NCBI RefSeq assembly: GCF_019212185.1 | Contig: NZ_CP078138.1 | Location: 1,842,501 to 1,906,500 of the forward strand | Source of the DNA: Pseudomonas fluorescens | GTDB lineage: Bacteria > Pseudomonadota > Gammaproteobacteria > Pseudomonadales > Pseudomonadaceae | Direction of reading: 5' to 3' | Length of the DNA stretch: 64,000 nucleotides | Shown here: one piece after another, positions 7,684 to 17,502 of the stretch | Position numbering within the stretch: position 1 is the stretch's first letter | Layout of the letters: every line of letters starts with the position of its first letter | Translations under genes and position numbers: made by a program | The notes under the pieces: generated by a model | The model's database searches: none | Told to the model about the DNA's origin: nothing | What the model saw: the letters and a program-made list of their open reading frames with translations, nothing else

Positions 7684-9843
7684 CTAATCGGCCGCAGAGC
7701 CGACCCGGCCCTTGCGCAATGCATCAATGACCGCTTCTTTCGGGCCGTCGGCGACGATTCGCCCGTTATCGAGCACCAGCAGCCGGTCAACCAGGCTGAG
7801 CATGGAGGTGCGGTGAGTGACCAGCAGCAGGGTCTTGCCCTGGACCCAGCCCTGCAGTTTCTGGCGCAGGACGTCTTCGCTGCTGTTGTCCATAGCGCTG
7901 GTGGGCTCGTCGAGCACCAGGATCGGCGGGTCGAGCAGCAAGGCTCGCGCCAGCAGCACCGCCTGGCGCTGACCGCCGGAGAGCAGTTGGCCGCGTTCAC
8001 CCACCGGGCGGTCGAAGCCCTGGGGGTGCTGGCGCGCCAGTTCGGTGACGCCGGTCAGTTCGGCCACTTCGAGCATGCGTGCATCGCTGACGTAGCGCGC
8101 GCCGAGGGTCAGGTTGTCGCGCAGGCTACCGGCCAGCAGCGGCAGGTCATGGGCGACGTAGCCGATCTGCTGGCGCAGGTCGGCGACATCCAGTTGCCGC
8201 AGGTCGAGGCCGTCGAGCAGCAATTGGCCTTCGTCGGGCGCGTAGAAGCCCATCACCAATCGGGCCAGGGTGCTTTTGCCAGATCCGCTGCGACCGATGA
8301 TGCCGATCCGCTCGCCGGCCTTGAGGCTGAAACTGACATTGGCCAGGGCCGGTGCGTTTTGTCCCTGGTAGTGGAAGGTCACCCCGCTGACATCCAGCGC
8401 GCCGTGTAACTGCGTGCGCTCCAGTGGCCGTTGCCCGGTTTCGCGCTCCTGGGGCAGGGACATCAGCGCGTCGGTGCTTTTCATCGTCAGTTGCGCTTGC
8501 TGGTAGCGGGTGATCAGTCCGGCGATCTGCCCCAATGGTGCGAGGACTCGGCTGCCGAGCATGTACGTCGCCACCAGCGCGCCGACGCTGAGGTTGCCGG
8601 CGATGATGCTGTAGACCCCGGCGACGATGGTCGCCATGCCGCTGAACTGCTGGATGAACAGGGTGCCGTTGCTGGCCAGCGCCGAGAGGTTGCGCGCATG
8701 GCTGTCGAGGCGGGTCAGGGCGCCGTGGGTGCTTTCCCAGCGATGCTGGCGTTCGCTTTCGGCGCTGCAGGCCTTGAGGGTTTCCAGGCCGCCGAGGGTT
8801 TCGATCAACAGCGCCTGGCGTTCGGCGCCGAGGGCCAGGCTCTTCTGCACGGTGTCGCGCAGGCGTGTCTGGATCAGCAACGCGAAGGCAATGGTGATCG
8901 GGAACGCCAGCAGCGGGATCACCACCAGCCAGCCGCCGAGCAGGCCGATCACCAGCAGCATCAGCGCGGCAAACGGCAGGTCGATCAGGCTGGTCAGGGT
9001 CACTGCGGTAAGGAATTCACGCAGGCCCTGGAAGTCATGGATGCTCTGGGCAAAGCCACCGACGGTCGCGGGCCGGGCCTTCATCGACATGCCGGTGATG
9101 CGTTCGAACAGGGTCGCGGAAAGGATCACGTCGGTTTTGCGCCCGGCGCTGTCCAGCAAGTGCGCGCGCACCAGCCGCAGCACCAGCTCGAAGGCGGTGC
9201 CGATCAACAGCCCGATAGCCAGCACCCACAGGGTCGAAGTGGCCTGGTTCGGCACCACCCGGTCGTAGGTCTGCATGACGAACAGCGGCACCATCAGGCC
9301 CAGCAGGTTGATCAGCAGACTGGCGAGGATCGCGTCGCTGTACAGCCAGCGCGACAGCTTGACGGTGTCGCGAAACCACGCCTTGACCCGAGGCACCAGC
9401 GGCGCGCGCAGTTCTTCGAGCTCGTGCCGGGGCCGGGCGAACAGCGCCTGGCCGCTGTACTCGGCGGCCAGTTCTTCGCGGCTGACCCATTGCTCGCCGC
9501 CCTCGGCTTCACTGGGCAGAATCAGTGCCTTGCCATCGTCGCCCCAGCGCCGCAATACCGCGCAGCGACCGTTGTGCAGCAGCAACAGCAGCGGCAGGTT
9601 GAGCGCCGAAATCGACTCCAGTTCGCGGCGCAGCACCCGCGCCTGCAGGTTGGCCCGGGCGGCGGCGCGTGGCAGCAGGTCGAGGCTCAGGCGTTGCTTG
9701 TCCAGCGGCAGACCGGCACTCAGGCTGGCCCGGCTGACGGCGCAGTCGTGCAGCTTGCACAGGATCAGCAGGCCATCGAGCAGCGGGTCGTCGAAGCTCA
9801 GGCGCGGATCGGCGCCAGTGTTGCCGGGTGCCATGCTGGTCAA
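7684..9843 (-). CDS. Type I secretion ABC transporter (LapB-like)
   Basis: A 719-residue exporter with three parts: an N-terminal C39-peptidase-like domain (residues about 1-140) without a convincing catalytic Cys-His pair, as in LapB-type transporters that bind but do not cleave substrate; a six-helix membrane domain (about 160-450); and an ATPase domain with Walker A GRSGSGKST, signature LLSGGQRQAV, Walker B ILVLDEPTSAMD and the H-loop LLVTHR. It powers export of the RTX adhesin encoded divergently. Ten bases separate it from the adaptor gene and 18 from the outer-membrane channel gene, so the three are one operon. Confidence 0.93.
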   Translation of the reverse strand: MTSMAPGNTGADPRLSFDDPLLDGLLILCKLHDCAVSRASLSAGLPLDKQRLSLDLLPRAAARANLQARVLRRELESISALNLPLLLLLHNGRCAVLRRWGDDGKALILPSEAEGGEQWVSREELAAEYSGQALFARPRHELEELRAPLVPRVKAWFRDTVKLSRWLYSDAILASLLINLLGLMVPLFVMQTYDRVVPNQATSTLWVLAIGLLIGTAFELVLRLVRAHLLDSAGRKTDVILSATLFERITGMSMKARPATVGGFAQSIHDFQGLREFLTAVTLTSLIDLPFAALMLLVIGLLGGWLVVIPLLAFPITIAFALLIQTRLRDTVQKSLALGAERQALLIETLGGLETLKACSAESERQHRWESTHGALTRLDSHARNLSALASNGTLFIQQFSGMATIVAGVYSIIAGNLSVGALVATYMLGSRVLAPLGQIAGLITRYQQAQLTMKSTDALMSLPQERETGQRPLERTQLHGALDVSGVTFHYQGQNAPALANVSFSLKAGERIGIIGRSGSGKSTLARLVMGFYAPDEGQLLLDGLDLRQLDVADLRQQIGYVAHDLPLLAGSLRDNLTLGARYVSDARMLEVAELTGVTELARQHPQGFDRPVGERGQLLSGGQRQAVLLARALLLDPPILVLDEPTSAMDNSSEDVLRQKLQGWVQGKTLLLVTHRTSMLSLVDRLLVLDNGRIVADGPKEAVIDALRKGRVGSAAD

Positions 9844-9861
9844 CTGCAGTTCCCTCGTGGG

Positions 9862-11220
9862 TTAGCGCATGTCGGGCAGGCGCGCCTGGCTTTTCACTTC
9901 GCTCTGGGCAATCGCTTCGGCCGGTACCACGACTTTCGATTTGTTGAGCAACTCGCCCATGTTCGCCAGGATCCGGTACATCGAGAATTCCTCGGTGTAG
10001 CGCACTTCGGTGTAGCGGCGATTGGCGTTGTACAGCTCGTTTTCACTGTCCAGCACGTCGAGCAGGGTGCGTTGGCCGAGGCCGAACTGATCCTGATAGG
10101 CGGCACGTACGCGCATGGTGGTGTCGGCGTATTCGCGGGCGGTTGGGGTTTGTTTCTTCGCGTTGACCATGGCGTTCCAAGCCAGGGTGATGTTCTCGTT
10201 GAGGGTGCGCAGGGCGTTGTTGCGGATGTCCATGGCCTGGTTGATCTTGTGCGCGTCGGACTGCAGGCGCGCCTTGTCGCTGCCGCCGCGGAACAGGTTG
10301 TAGTTCATCACGATGCCCACGCGCCATTGATTATCGTGGCCGATATCGCCCTGGATGTTGTCGTTGGCACCGACGGCGGCCTCGGCGTCGAAGCGCGGGT
10401 AGAACGGCGACTTGGCCACTTCGTACTGACTCTCGGCGGACATCACGTCGGCCTGGGCGGACTTCAGGTAGGGGTTGTTTTCCATCATCGACTGCCGGGC
10501 CTCGCCCAGGGTCTGCGGAACTTCCCCGCGAATCGACGGCAGGGTTTCCAGCTCATCGGGCATGCGCCCCACGGCACTGAAGAAATTCGCCTCGGCATCG
10601 GCGAGGTCGACCTGGGCGGTGTCCAGGTTGTTTTCCGCCAGGGCGCGGCGGGCCTTGGACTGGTCGAGGTCGGCATTGCTGCCAACGCCACGCTCGGTGC
10701 GCAGGCCGATCTGGTCGTTGACTCGTAAATGCGCTTGCAGGTTGTTGGTGGCCAGGGTCACCAGCTCGCGGCGCTTGAGCACTTCCAGGTACACCTCAAT
10801 GGTGCGCAGGGCCAGGCTTTCGGCCGTGCCGCGGGTGAAGTACGCGCGCGAATTGACGATCCCCTGGGTGCGCCCGACCTCGTTGGCGGTGTTGAAGCCG
10901 TCGAAGAGCATCTGCCGCAAGCGCAGTTCCGACTGGGTGTACCACTGCGTCTGGGTGTTGTGGTTACCCAGGGCGCGGGTGCTGGAGTTATCGCTGTAGC
11001 CACGGCCATAGCCGCCGAACAAATCCACGGCGGGGTAGTAACCACCCTTGGCGACCTTCACGTCCTCATCCGCCGACAGACGGTTGTTCTCACTGGCCAG
11101 CAGCTCCGGGTGGTAGTCCAGCGTGCTCTGAATGGCCTCGGTCAGAGACATGGCCTGAGCCTGCTGGACACAGGCGATGGCCAGTAAAACCGCGCTGCAG
11201 AGGGGGGTAAGGACGCGCAT
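9862..11220 (-). CDS. TolC-family outer-membrane channel (LapE-like)
   Basis: A 452-residue outer-membrane efflux protein. A signal peptide (MRVLTPLCSAVLLAIACVQQ, cleavage probably after AQA) is followed by two OEP repeats rich in long amphipathic helices, with the typical DLDQSKARRALAENNLDTAQ stretch and a C-terminal LLDVLDSENELYNANRRYTE motif. I chose the ATG at 11220 because AGGGAG lies nine bases upstream; the in-frame start at 11229 would touch that ribosome site, and 11244 is upstream of it. First gene of the secretion operon; the other two follow with gaps under 20 bp. Confidence 0.92.
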   Translation of the reverse strand: MRVLTPLCSAVLLAIACVQQAQAMSLTEAIQSTLDYHPELLASENNRLSADEDVKVAKGGYYPAVDLFGGYGRGYSDNSSTRALGNHNTQTQWYTQSELRLRQMLFDGFNTANEVGRTQGIVNSRAYFTRGTAESLALRTIEVYLEVLKRRELVTLATNNLQAHLRVNDQIGLRTERGVGSNADLDQSKARRALAENNLDTAQVDLADAEANFFSAVGRMPDELETLPSIRGEVPQTLGEARQSMMENNPYLKSAQADVMSAESQYEVAKSPFYPRFDAEAAVGANDNIQGDIGHDNQWRVGIVMNYNLFRGGSDKARLQSDAHKINQAMDIRNNALRTLNENITLAWNAMVNAKKQTPTAREYADTTMRVRAAYQDQFGLGQRTLLDVLDSENELYNANRRYTEVRYTEEFSMYRILANMGELLNKSKVVVPAEAIAQSEVKSQARLPDMR

Positions 11221-11790
11221 GAAGGACATCTCCCTGTTCACCAATGGTGCCTGTCTGTCGCCAATAATTTGGCGTTATTTTTGGCTAAAACCGTTTCAGC
11301 CTTGTAACAACAGAGCTAAGAACATCTGAGGCAGAAGCTAAGAAGAATTTCTCATATGCGTTATGCCGAAAAAAACTTATGCGCTTCGCTCGATCCAGCA
11401 CATTGTTCAGTGCACAAGCCTTGTATTCACGAGCTTTAGGGAGCTTTGCAAGGCCCGAACAAGTTCCAACACTTTTGCAACAGAGGGTGGAGAAACGTTG
11501 GAGGGGAAGGAGGCTGAGCGGTTTTTGGGCGACAAAATATTGTCACTCTCCGGCAGCCACCCTCGCAGGCAACCTGAACTGCGCTGAGTGAATGATTTCA
11601 TTCAAGTTTGTCCCGCAATCAGGACCCCGTCTGCGTAGGGCACGCGCGACCAGATCGTCGTCAGGCAAGGGCTTGCACCTTGAAGCGCAAGTGCTGCCAG
11701 GCCGAAGGTCGGCGAGGCGACCCGGTAGTGCCCTGCCAGTTTCTGCGCGCAACCCAGGTGCCGATGGATGTCGGCGGCGGAGGACTTCAC
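11221..11790. other. Divergent control region of the adhesin and its secretion operon
   Basis: A 570-bp gap with no convincing gene; short open frames here lack ribosome sites and family likeness. It must hold both divergent promoters. Notable are a perfect 16-bp palindrome (11259-11274) close to the TolC gene, an AT-rich stretch at about 11275-11360, and a strong GGAGG site seven bases before the adhesin ATG. I could not pick out a confident FleQ site by eye. Confidence 0.6.
11259..11274. promoter_or_regulatory. Perfect 16-bp palindrome, candidate operator
   Basis: CGCCAA-TAAT-TTGGCG is a perfect inverted repeat 39 bp upstream of the TolC-family start. Its position fits a repressor or activator site for the secretion operon. 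The binding protein is unknown. Confidence 0.5.
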
Positions 11791-14700
11791 ATGGCAAGGC
11801 TCATCGGAATCGTCAGCAAGGTCGTGGGTCAGGTGTTCGCGGAGGCGGGTAATGGCACCCGTCGCGTCCTGACCGAGGGGGACCGGTTGTACGCCGGTGA
11901 GCAACTGGTGACAGGCGCCGCCGGTGCCGTCGCCGTGCACCTGCAAAATGGCCAGGACCTGACGCTGGGGCGTGGCAGCAGCCTGCACATGAATGATTCA
12001 TTGCTGGCCAGCCAGCCGGCCCATGTCGACAGCTCCGCAGACACGGCACCCAGCCAGGCGCAGTTGACCGATGTCGAGCAACTGCAAAAAGCCATCGCCG
12101 CCGGCGTCGATCCGACCCAGACCGCTGAAGCCACCGCGGCTGGCCCCAACGTTAGCGGCGCACCCGGCGACGCCGGTGGCGGTCATTCATTTGTGCTGCT
12201 GCAGGAGACGGCGGGGCGGGTGGATCCGGTGATCGGTTTCCCTACGGCCGGGTTTAATGGCATTCCCGAGTTCGTCTTCGGCTGGCGCGACGGCACGCCG
12301 GATAGCGATGGCGGTGACAACGCCGGTGCTCCCGGTACTCCAGGGACACCTTCGGTAAACCCGCTGTCTCCTGAAACGCCCAACCCTCCAGGCCCGCCAT
12401 TCCCGCCGATCGTCCCGGAAAATCACCCGGTCACCCTGACCGGCCTGTCGGTGGCAGGTGGTGAGTTGACTCTCAACGAGGCCAACCTGGCCAACGGTTC
12501 GGCGAGCAATGCCGCTGCCCTGACCCAGAACGGCACCTTCAGGGTGTCGGCGCCGGACGGTCTGCTCAACTTGAGTATCGGCGGGATGAACATCGTCAGT
12601 GGCGGCACCGCTACCGGCTTGCCACAGTCGATCACCACCGGTCTGGGCAACACCTTGATCATCACCGGCTACGATCCGGCCACCGGCATCGTCAGCTACA
12701 GCTACACCCTGGTTGGCAATGAAAGCCATGCCGCCGGCGATGGCCTGAACAACCTGAGCGAACACTTCAGCGTGATCGCCAGTGATACCAATGGCGATTC
12801 GGCCAGCAATACCCTGGATATCAACATCACCGACGATGTGCCCCAGGCCTACGATGACAGCCATGGCGTCGCCTCGGAAACCCGCCTGACCCTGACCGGC
12901 AACGTGCTGGACAACGACACTCAAGGCGCCGACCGGGTGCCCAGCGGGCCGATCACCCCCGGTACCTTCACCGGCACCTACGGCACCCTGGTGCTGGCGG
13001 CCGACGGTTCCTACACCTACACCTTGCACAGTGGCGATCCGGCATTTCTCGGGCTCAAGGGCGGTGGCAATGGCAGCGAGACGTTTACCTACACCCTGAC
13101 CGATGCCGACGGCGACAGCAGCAGCGCCAAGCTGGTGCTGAACATTCACAACAACGACGATCCGGTGAGCCTCAACGGCTTGGCAATCGAAGGCGGTGAA
13201 CTGACCGTCTACGAAAAACACCTGGGCACCGGCAGCGATCCCACGTCAAGCGCACTGACGGTCAACGGTACGTTTACCGTCACCGCCCTCGACGGGTTGC
13301 ACAGCCTGAGCGTTGGTACGCTCAACGTGATGACCGGCGGCATCACTGCCGGCTTCCCGCAAACCCTGCCCACCGCCTTGGGCAACACCCTGACCATCAC
13401 CGGCTACGATTCTGCCAGTGGCGTGGTCAGCTACAGCTACACCCTCAACGGCAACGATGCCCACCCGAATGCCAACGGCGCCAACAGCCTGAGCGAGCAT
13501 TTCACGGTGACCGCCACCGACGTCGATGGCAGCACCAACAGTGTCTCGCTGGACGTCAACGTGGTCGATGATCTGCCCAGCGCGGCCGACGACAGCAACC
13601 CAGGCGTGGCCTCGGAAAACCAACTGACCCTGGTCGGCAACGTGCTCGACAACGATCAATTGGGCGCCGACCGCGTGACCGACGGCCCAGTCACTCCGGG
13701 CACGTTGACGGGCACCTACGGTCATTTGGTGCTGGCGGCGGACGGTACTTACACCTACACGGTTGACACCAGCAATCCGGCGTTCCTTACACTGAAGGCC
13801 GATGCCCACGAAGTCTTCACCTACACCATCACCGACTCGGACGGCGACAGCAGCAGCGCCACCCTGACCCTGACGGTGCACAATAACGACGACCCGGTGC
13901 TGATTGATGGTCTGAACGTTTGTGGTGGCGAACTGACGGTCTACGAGCGCGCCTTGAGTGATGGCTCGACCCCGGGCACTCCGGCGTTGACCCAGAGCGG
14001 CACCTTCACCGTCACCGCACTCGACGGTGTGCAGAACCTGAGCGTCGGCGGGTTGAATGTGGTGACAGCCGGCGTGACTGCTGGCTTCCCGCAAACCCTG
14101 ACCACCTTCCTCGGCAACACCCTGACCATCACCGGCTATGACTCGGCGACTGGCGTGGTCAGCTACAGCTACACCCTCAATGACAACGAAAATCATCCCA
14201 CCGCCAACGGCGCCAACAGCCTCAGCGAACACTTCGCGGTCACGGTGACCGACAGCAACGGCAGCACCGCCAGCGACTCGCTGGACGTCAACATCATCGA
14301 CGACCTGCCGACCGCTAACGCCGATTGCGCCACGGTATTCGAAGGCGCGACCGTAAACATCGCGGTGCTCGGCAATGACAGCAACGGCGCTGATGGTGCT
14401 GCCGAGGGCGGCGCGGTGGTCGGCGTGCGCGCCGGTGGTAACACCTCGACCTCGGTGATCGGCGGCCTCGGCGATCCGATCCAGGGCGCCTACGGCTACC
14501 TGACCCTGGATGCCGCCGGCAACGCGATCTATCACAGCACCGCCAACGGCGTTTGCCCGCCGGGGGCGACCGATATCTTCACCTACACCATCCGCGATGG
14601 CGACGGTGACGAGAGCACCACTACCATCACCATCAATGTCACCGACAGCGGCCTGCACGCCTGCGTCGACTCTTGTCTGACGGTGTTCGAGAAAGGCCTG

Positions 14701-17457
14701 GACCTCAGCAAGGACGGCCAGGATCTGGCCGCCGGCACGGTGATCGGCAGCGATCCAACCTCCACCAGCGAAACCGCCCACGGCAACCTGGCCGGTTCCG
14801 TCGGCGGCGGCAGTGGCCCGCTGACCTTTACCCTGCTCGGCAGCGCCACCGGCGCTTACGGGCAAATCCTGCTCAACCCGGACGGCACTTACACTTACAC
14901 CCTGACCTCGGCGCCGAAAACTGCGCCCGGCGGCAATGACGGCGCCAACCTCATCACCGAGACCTTCAACTACAAGGTCACCGACGCCTTGGGCAACAGC
15001 ACCACCAGCAGCATTGTGGTGAACATCGTCGACGACGTACCCCAAGCCCAGCACTCCGAACGCTTTGCCCCGGCGGGGGAAATTGATACCAACCTGCTGC
15101 TGGTGATCGATGTGTCCGGCAGCATGGCCGACTGCTCGGGTGTCGGCTCACTGTCGCGCCTTGAGTTGGCCCAGCAAGCGATCAGCGCCTTGCTCGACAA
15201 GTACGATGCACTGGGCGACGTCAAAGTGCAGTTGGTCACTTTCAACGGCGATGCCAGCGGGCAGAGCGCATTCTGGGTCGACGTGGCCACGGCCAAGGCG
15301 ATCCTCGCCTCGCTGACCGCTGGTGGCGGCACCCACTACGACGACGCTTTGGCGGCGGCCAAGCTGGCCTTCGGTACCGAGGGCAAACTGGTCGGCGCGC
15401 AGAACGTCGGCTACTTCTTCTCCGACGGCAAGCCCAACGTGGGCGGGCAGATCGACCCGGCGGACGAGGCGGCGTGGAAAGCCTTCCTCGATGCCAACGG
15501 GATCAAGAACTACGCGATCGGCCTCGGCGGTGGCGTCGATGCCTCCCATCTCAATCCGCTGGCCTACGACGGCAGCAACCACGTCGACACCGATGCCCAT
15601 CTGGTCACCGACCTCAACCAGCTCAATTCGGTGCTGACCGGTACCGTGGTCGGCGTGCCGATCACCGGCTTGCTGATGGGCGACGGCGGTGGTTTCGGCG
15701 CCGATGGCGGCTTTATCAAAACCGTCATCGTCGAAGGCACCACCTACAGCTTCGATCCCCATGGCGACAATAATCACGGCACGCTGTCGGTCATCGAGGG
15801 CTTCAATCGCGGGGTGTTCAACACCCTCGACAACAGCCTGACCATCAGCACCCTCAAGGGCGGCGTGCTGGTGATCAACCTCGACACCGGTGAGTTCACC
15901 TACACCTCGTTGAAAGCCACGGCGGTCGAACTGACCGAACAGATCGCTTTTACTGCCAGTGACTACGACGGTGACCTGGCCAGCCGCACCCTGAACATCA
16001 AGGTGGTGCCGAATACGGTGCCGCTGGCAGCGGATGACCATGTCATCACCAACATTCTCTCGAGCCATATCAGCGTGCCGGGTGCGGCGCTGCTGGCCAA
16101 CGACAGCGATGCCAATGGCGATCCGTTGACAGCCACCCCGACTACCTTCAACACCGGCTGGATCGTTAAGGGCGCGGATTTCACCGGCAGCGGCGCGATT
16201 GATTTCAGTGCGCCTCAGAACATTTCCGCCAACCGCAATCTGGCGGACGTTCGTGGCGCCTTTGCCGCCGATGCGGCCGCCATGACTGCGCTGTTGGTGA
16301 TCAGCGGATTCCTCGGCCAGGTCAGCCACAGCGGCGCCAACGACGAGGACATGATTACCGTCAACCTGAAAAAAGGCGAAACCCTCAACCTCGATCACAA
16401 CCTGGCGGCCGGTCATATCGGCATGGAGTATTCGCTTAACGGTGGCGGCTTCCTCGACATCGGCAACGACAGCACCCTGACCGCCAACGAAGACGGCACT
16501 TACCGGATCCACATCAGCAACCTGCACAACCCCGACGGCAGCCAACCGAATGCCGCCGAGAGCTACCAGTTGAGCATGACCATCAACTACGCCGGCGCCC
16601 ACGAGAGCTCGCCGGACTTTGTCGGCAGCTACAGTGCCAACGACAACCACGGCGGCAGCGACGCGGCAGCGGTGAGCATTAGCTACCAGCAAGGCCAGAT
16701 CTTGACCGGCACCGCTGGTGACGACGTGCTGTTGGCCGGCAATGGTGACAACGTGCTTAACGGCGGTGACGGCAACGACGTGCTGACGGCGGGCAACGGT
16801 AACAACGAGCTGCATGGCGGCGCGGGCAACGACCTGTTGTTCAGTGGCCTGGGCAACGATCTGCTGGACGGCGGCGACGGCATTGACACCGCCAGCTATG
16901 CCCATGCGACTGCCGGCGTGACCGTTAACCTCGGCCTGCAAGGGGGGCAGAACACGGTGGGGGCGGGTGTCGATACCCTGGTCAGCATCGAGAACCTGAC
17001 CGGCTCGAACTGGAACGACACGTTGATCGGCAATGACCAGGACAACCTGATCATCGGCGGCCTGGGCAACAACACCCTGACCGGCGGTGGTGGCTCCGAC
17101 ACCTTCAAGTGGCTGGCCGGCAACAGCGGGCATGATGTGGTCACCGACTTCACCCCCGGCACCGACAAACTCGACCTGTCGCAACTGCTGCAGGGCGAGC
17201 ATGCCTCGTCAACCTCGCTGGACGACTACCTGCACTTCAGCGTCAGCGGCAGCGGCGCGTCGCTGGTCACCAGCATCGATATCAAGGCCACGGTCGGCGC
17301 GCCGTCGACCCAGACCATCGACCTGGCGGGGGTCAACCTGGCCGATCACTACGGCGTGACGCCGGGGGCGGGCGGGGTGATCGCCGGCGGTCACGACACC
17401 GCGACCATCATCAACGGCATGCTCAATGATCATTCGTTGAAGGTGGACACGGTCTGA
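11791..17457 (+). CDS. LapA-type RTX adhesin with vWA domain
   Basis: A 1888-residue type I secreted surface adhesin. Residues 1-150 form a LapA-like retention module (MARLIGIVSKVVGQVFAEAG) with the LapG cleavage motif TAAG at 115-118, which should hold the protein in the outer-membrane channel until cut. Then come about three tandem 245-residue repeats (from about residue 212), a related fourth block, and a von Willebrand A domain with MIDAS DVSGS at 1107-1111 and later GGTHYDD and SDGKP. Near residues 1640-1700 are RTX nonapeptides (GGDGNDVLT, GGAGNDLLF), then a C-terminal secretion signal region (DTFKWLAGNSGHDVVTDF). The ATG at 11791 has GGAGG seven bases upstream; the frame stays open further upstream but without a start of this quality. 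Much shorter than LapA of P. fluorescens (about 5200 residues). Several cysteines are unusual for the class. Confidence 0.93.
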   Translation: MARLIGIVSKVVGQVFAEAGNGTRRVLTEGDRLYAGEQLVTGAAGAVAVHLQNGQDLTLGRGSSLHMNDSLLASQPAHVDSSADTAPSQAQLTDVEQLQKAIAAGVDPTQTAEATAAGPNVSGAPGDAGGGHSFVLLQETAGRVDPVIGFPTAGFNGIPEFVFGWRDGTPDSDGGDNAGAPGTPGTPSVNPLSPETPNPPGPPFPPIVPENHPVTLTGLSVAGGELTLNEANLANGSASNAAALTQNGTFRVSAPDGLLNLSIGGMNIVSGGTATGLPQSITTGLGNTLIITGYDPATGIVSYSYTLVGNESHAAGDGLNNLSEHFSVIASDTNGDSASNTLDINITDDVPQAYDDSHGVASETRLTLTGNVLDNDTQGADRVPSGPITPGTFTGTYGTLVLAADGSYTYTLHSGDPAFLGLKGGGNGSETFTYTLTDADGDSSSAKLVLNIHNNDDPVSLNGLAIEGGELTVYEKHLGTGSDPTSSALTVNGTFTVTALDGLHSLSVGTLNVMTGGITAGFPQTLPTALGNTLTITGYDSASGVVSYSYTLNGNDAHPNANGANSLSEHFTVTATDVDGSTNSVSLDVNVVDDLPSAADDSNPGVASENQLTLVGNVLDNDQLGADRVTDGPVTPGTLTGTYGHLVLAADGTYTYTVDTSNPAFLTLKADAHEVFTYTITDSDGDSSSATLTLTVHNNDDPVLIDGLNVCGGELTVYERALSDGSTPGTPALTQSGTFTVTALDGVQNLSVGGLNVVTAGVTAGFPQTLTTFLGNTLTITGYDSATGVVSYSYTLNDNENHPTANGANSLSEHFAVTVTDSNGSTASDSLDVNIIDDLPTANADCATVFEGATVNIAVLGNDSNGADGAAEGGAVVGVRAGGNTSTSVIGGLGDPIQGAYGYLTLDAAGNAIYHSTANGVCPPGATDIFTYTIRDGDGDESTTTITINVTDSGLHACVDSCLTVFEKGLDLSKDGQDLAAGTVIGSDPTSTSETAHGNLAGSVGGGSGPLTFTLLGSATGAYGQILLNPDGTYTYTLTSAPKTAPGGNDGANLITETFNYKVTDALGNSTTSSIVVNIVDDVPQAQHSERFAPAGEIDTNLLLVIDVSGSMADCSGVGSLSRLELAQQAISALLDKYDALGDVKVQLVTFNGDASGQSAFWVDVATAKAILASLTAGGGTHYDDALAAAKLAFGTEGKLVGAQNVGYFFSDGKPNVGGQIDPADEAAWKAFLDANGIKNYAIGLGGGVDASHLNPLAYDGSNHVDTDAHLVTDLNQLNSVLTGTVVGVPITGLLMGDGGGFGADGGFIKTVIVEGTTYSFDPHGDNNHGTLSVIEGFNRGVFNTLDNSLTISTLKGGVLVINLDTGEFTYTSLKATAVELTEQIAFTASDYDGDLASRTLNIKVVPNTVPLAADDHVITNILSSHISVPGAALLANDSDANGDPLTATPTTFNTGWIVKGADFTGSGAIDFSAPQNISANRNLADVRGAFAADAAAMTALLVISGFLGQVSHSGANDEDMITVNLKKGETLNLDHNLAAGHIGMEYSLNGGGFLDIGNDSTLTANEDGTYRIHISNLHNPDGSQPNAAESYQLSMTINYAGAHESSPDFVGSYSANDNHGGSDAAAVSISYQQGQILTGTAGDDVLLAGNGDNVLNGGDGNDVLTAGNGNNELHGGAGNDLLFSGLGNDLLDGGDGIDTASYAHATAGVTVNLGLQGGQNTVGAGVDTLVSIENLTGSNWNDTLIGNDQDNLIIGGLGNNTLTGGGGSDTFKWLAGNSGHDVVTDFTPGTDKLDLSQLLQGEHASSTSLDDYLHFSVSGSGASLVTSIDIKATVGAPSTQTIDLAGVNLADHYGVTPGAGGVIAGGHDTATIINGMLNDHSLKVDTV
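12424..14637 (+). repeat. Three tandem ~735-bp repeats within the adhesin gene
   Basis: Units begin at 12424, 13159 and 13891, each opening with a (D/H)PV..(L/I).GL....GGEL motif and containing GNTL(I/T)ITGYD, GNVLDND and TLTDADGDSSS-type strands. Periods are 735 and 732 bp; the third unit diverges in its second half. They encode Ig-like beta domains of the adhesive stalk. Confidence 0.85.
16708..16890 (+). repeat. RTX calcium-binding nonapeptide repeats
   Basis: About six consecutive GGxGxDxLx-type nonapeptides (for example GGDGNDVLT and GGAGNDLLF) encoded near the 3' end of the adhesin gene. They should fold into a Ca2+-bound beta-roll outside the cell. Confidence 0.9.
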
Positions 17458-17472
17458 GGATCAGTAGTCCCT

Positions 17473-17496
17473 GGCGCGGGAGACTTCTCCCGCGCC
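17473..17496. terminator. Hairpin between convergent adhesin and lapD genes
   Basis: GGCGCGGGAGA and TCTCCCGCGCC pair perfectly around a tiny loop, 15 bp after the adhesin stop and 6 bp before the end of the convergent lapD-like gene. There is no T-run, so it may act as a two-way end or mRNA 3' block rather than a classical terminator. Confidence 0.6.
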
Positions 17497-17502
17497 ACAC
17501 CT

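Noticed and set aside
8431..10728. Open frame of 765 codons on the plus strand opposite the secretion operon
   Set aside because: Gln/His/Gly/Ala-rich shadow of high-GC coding DNA; the minus strand holds recognisable ABC and TolC genes here.
11363..11601. Short open frames on both strands in the adhesin control region
   Set aside because: No ribosome site, no family resemblance; the region is better explained as divergent promoters.
11608..11790. Upstream extension of the adhesin reading frame
   Set aside because: The added 61 residues are Arg/Cys-rich and unlike LapA; the GGAGG site and retention-module start fix the ATG at 11791.
13246..17202. Two long minus-strand open frames (602 and 684 codons) opposite the adhesin gene
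   Set aside because: They mirror the repetitive GC-rich adhesin codons, are dominated by Val, Gly and Ala, and have no ribosome sites or domains.
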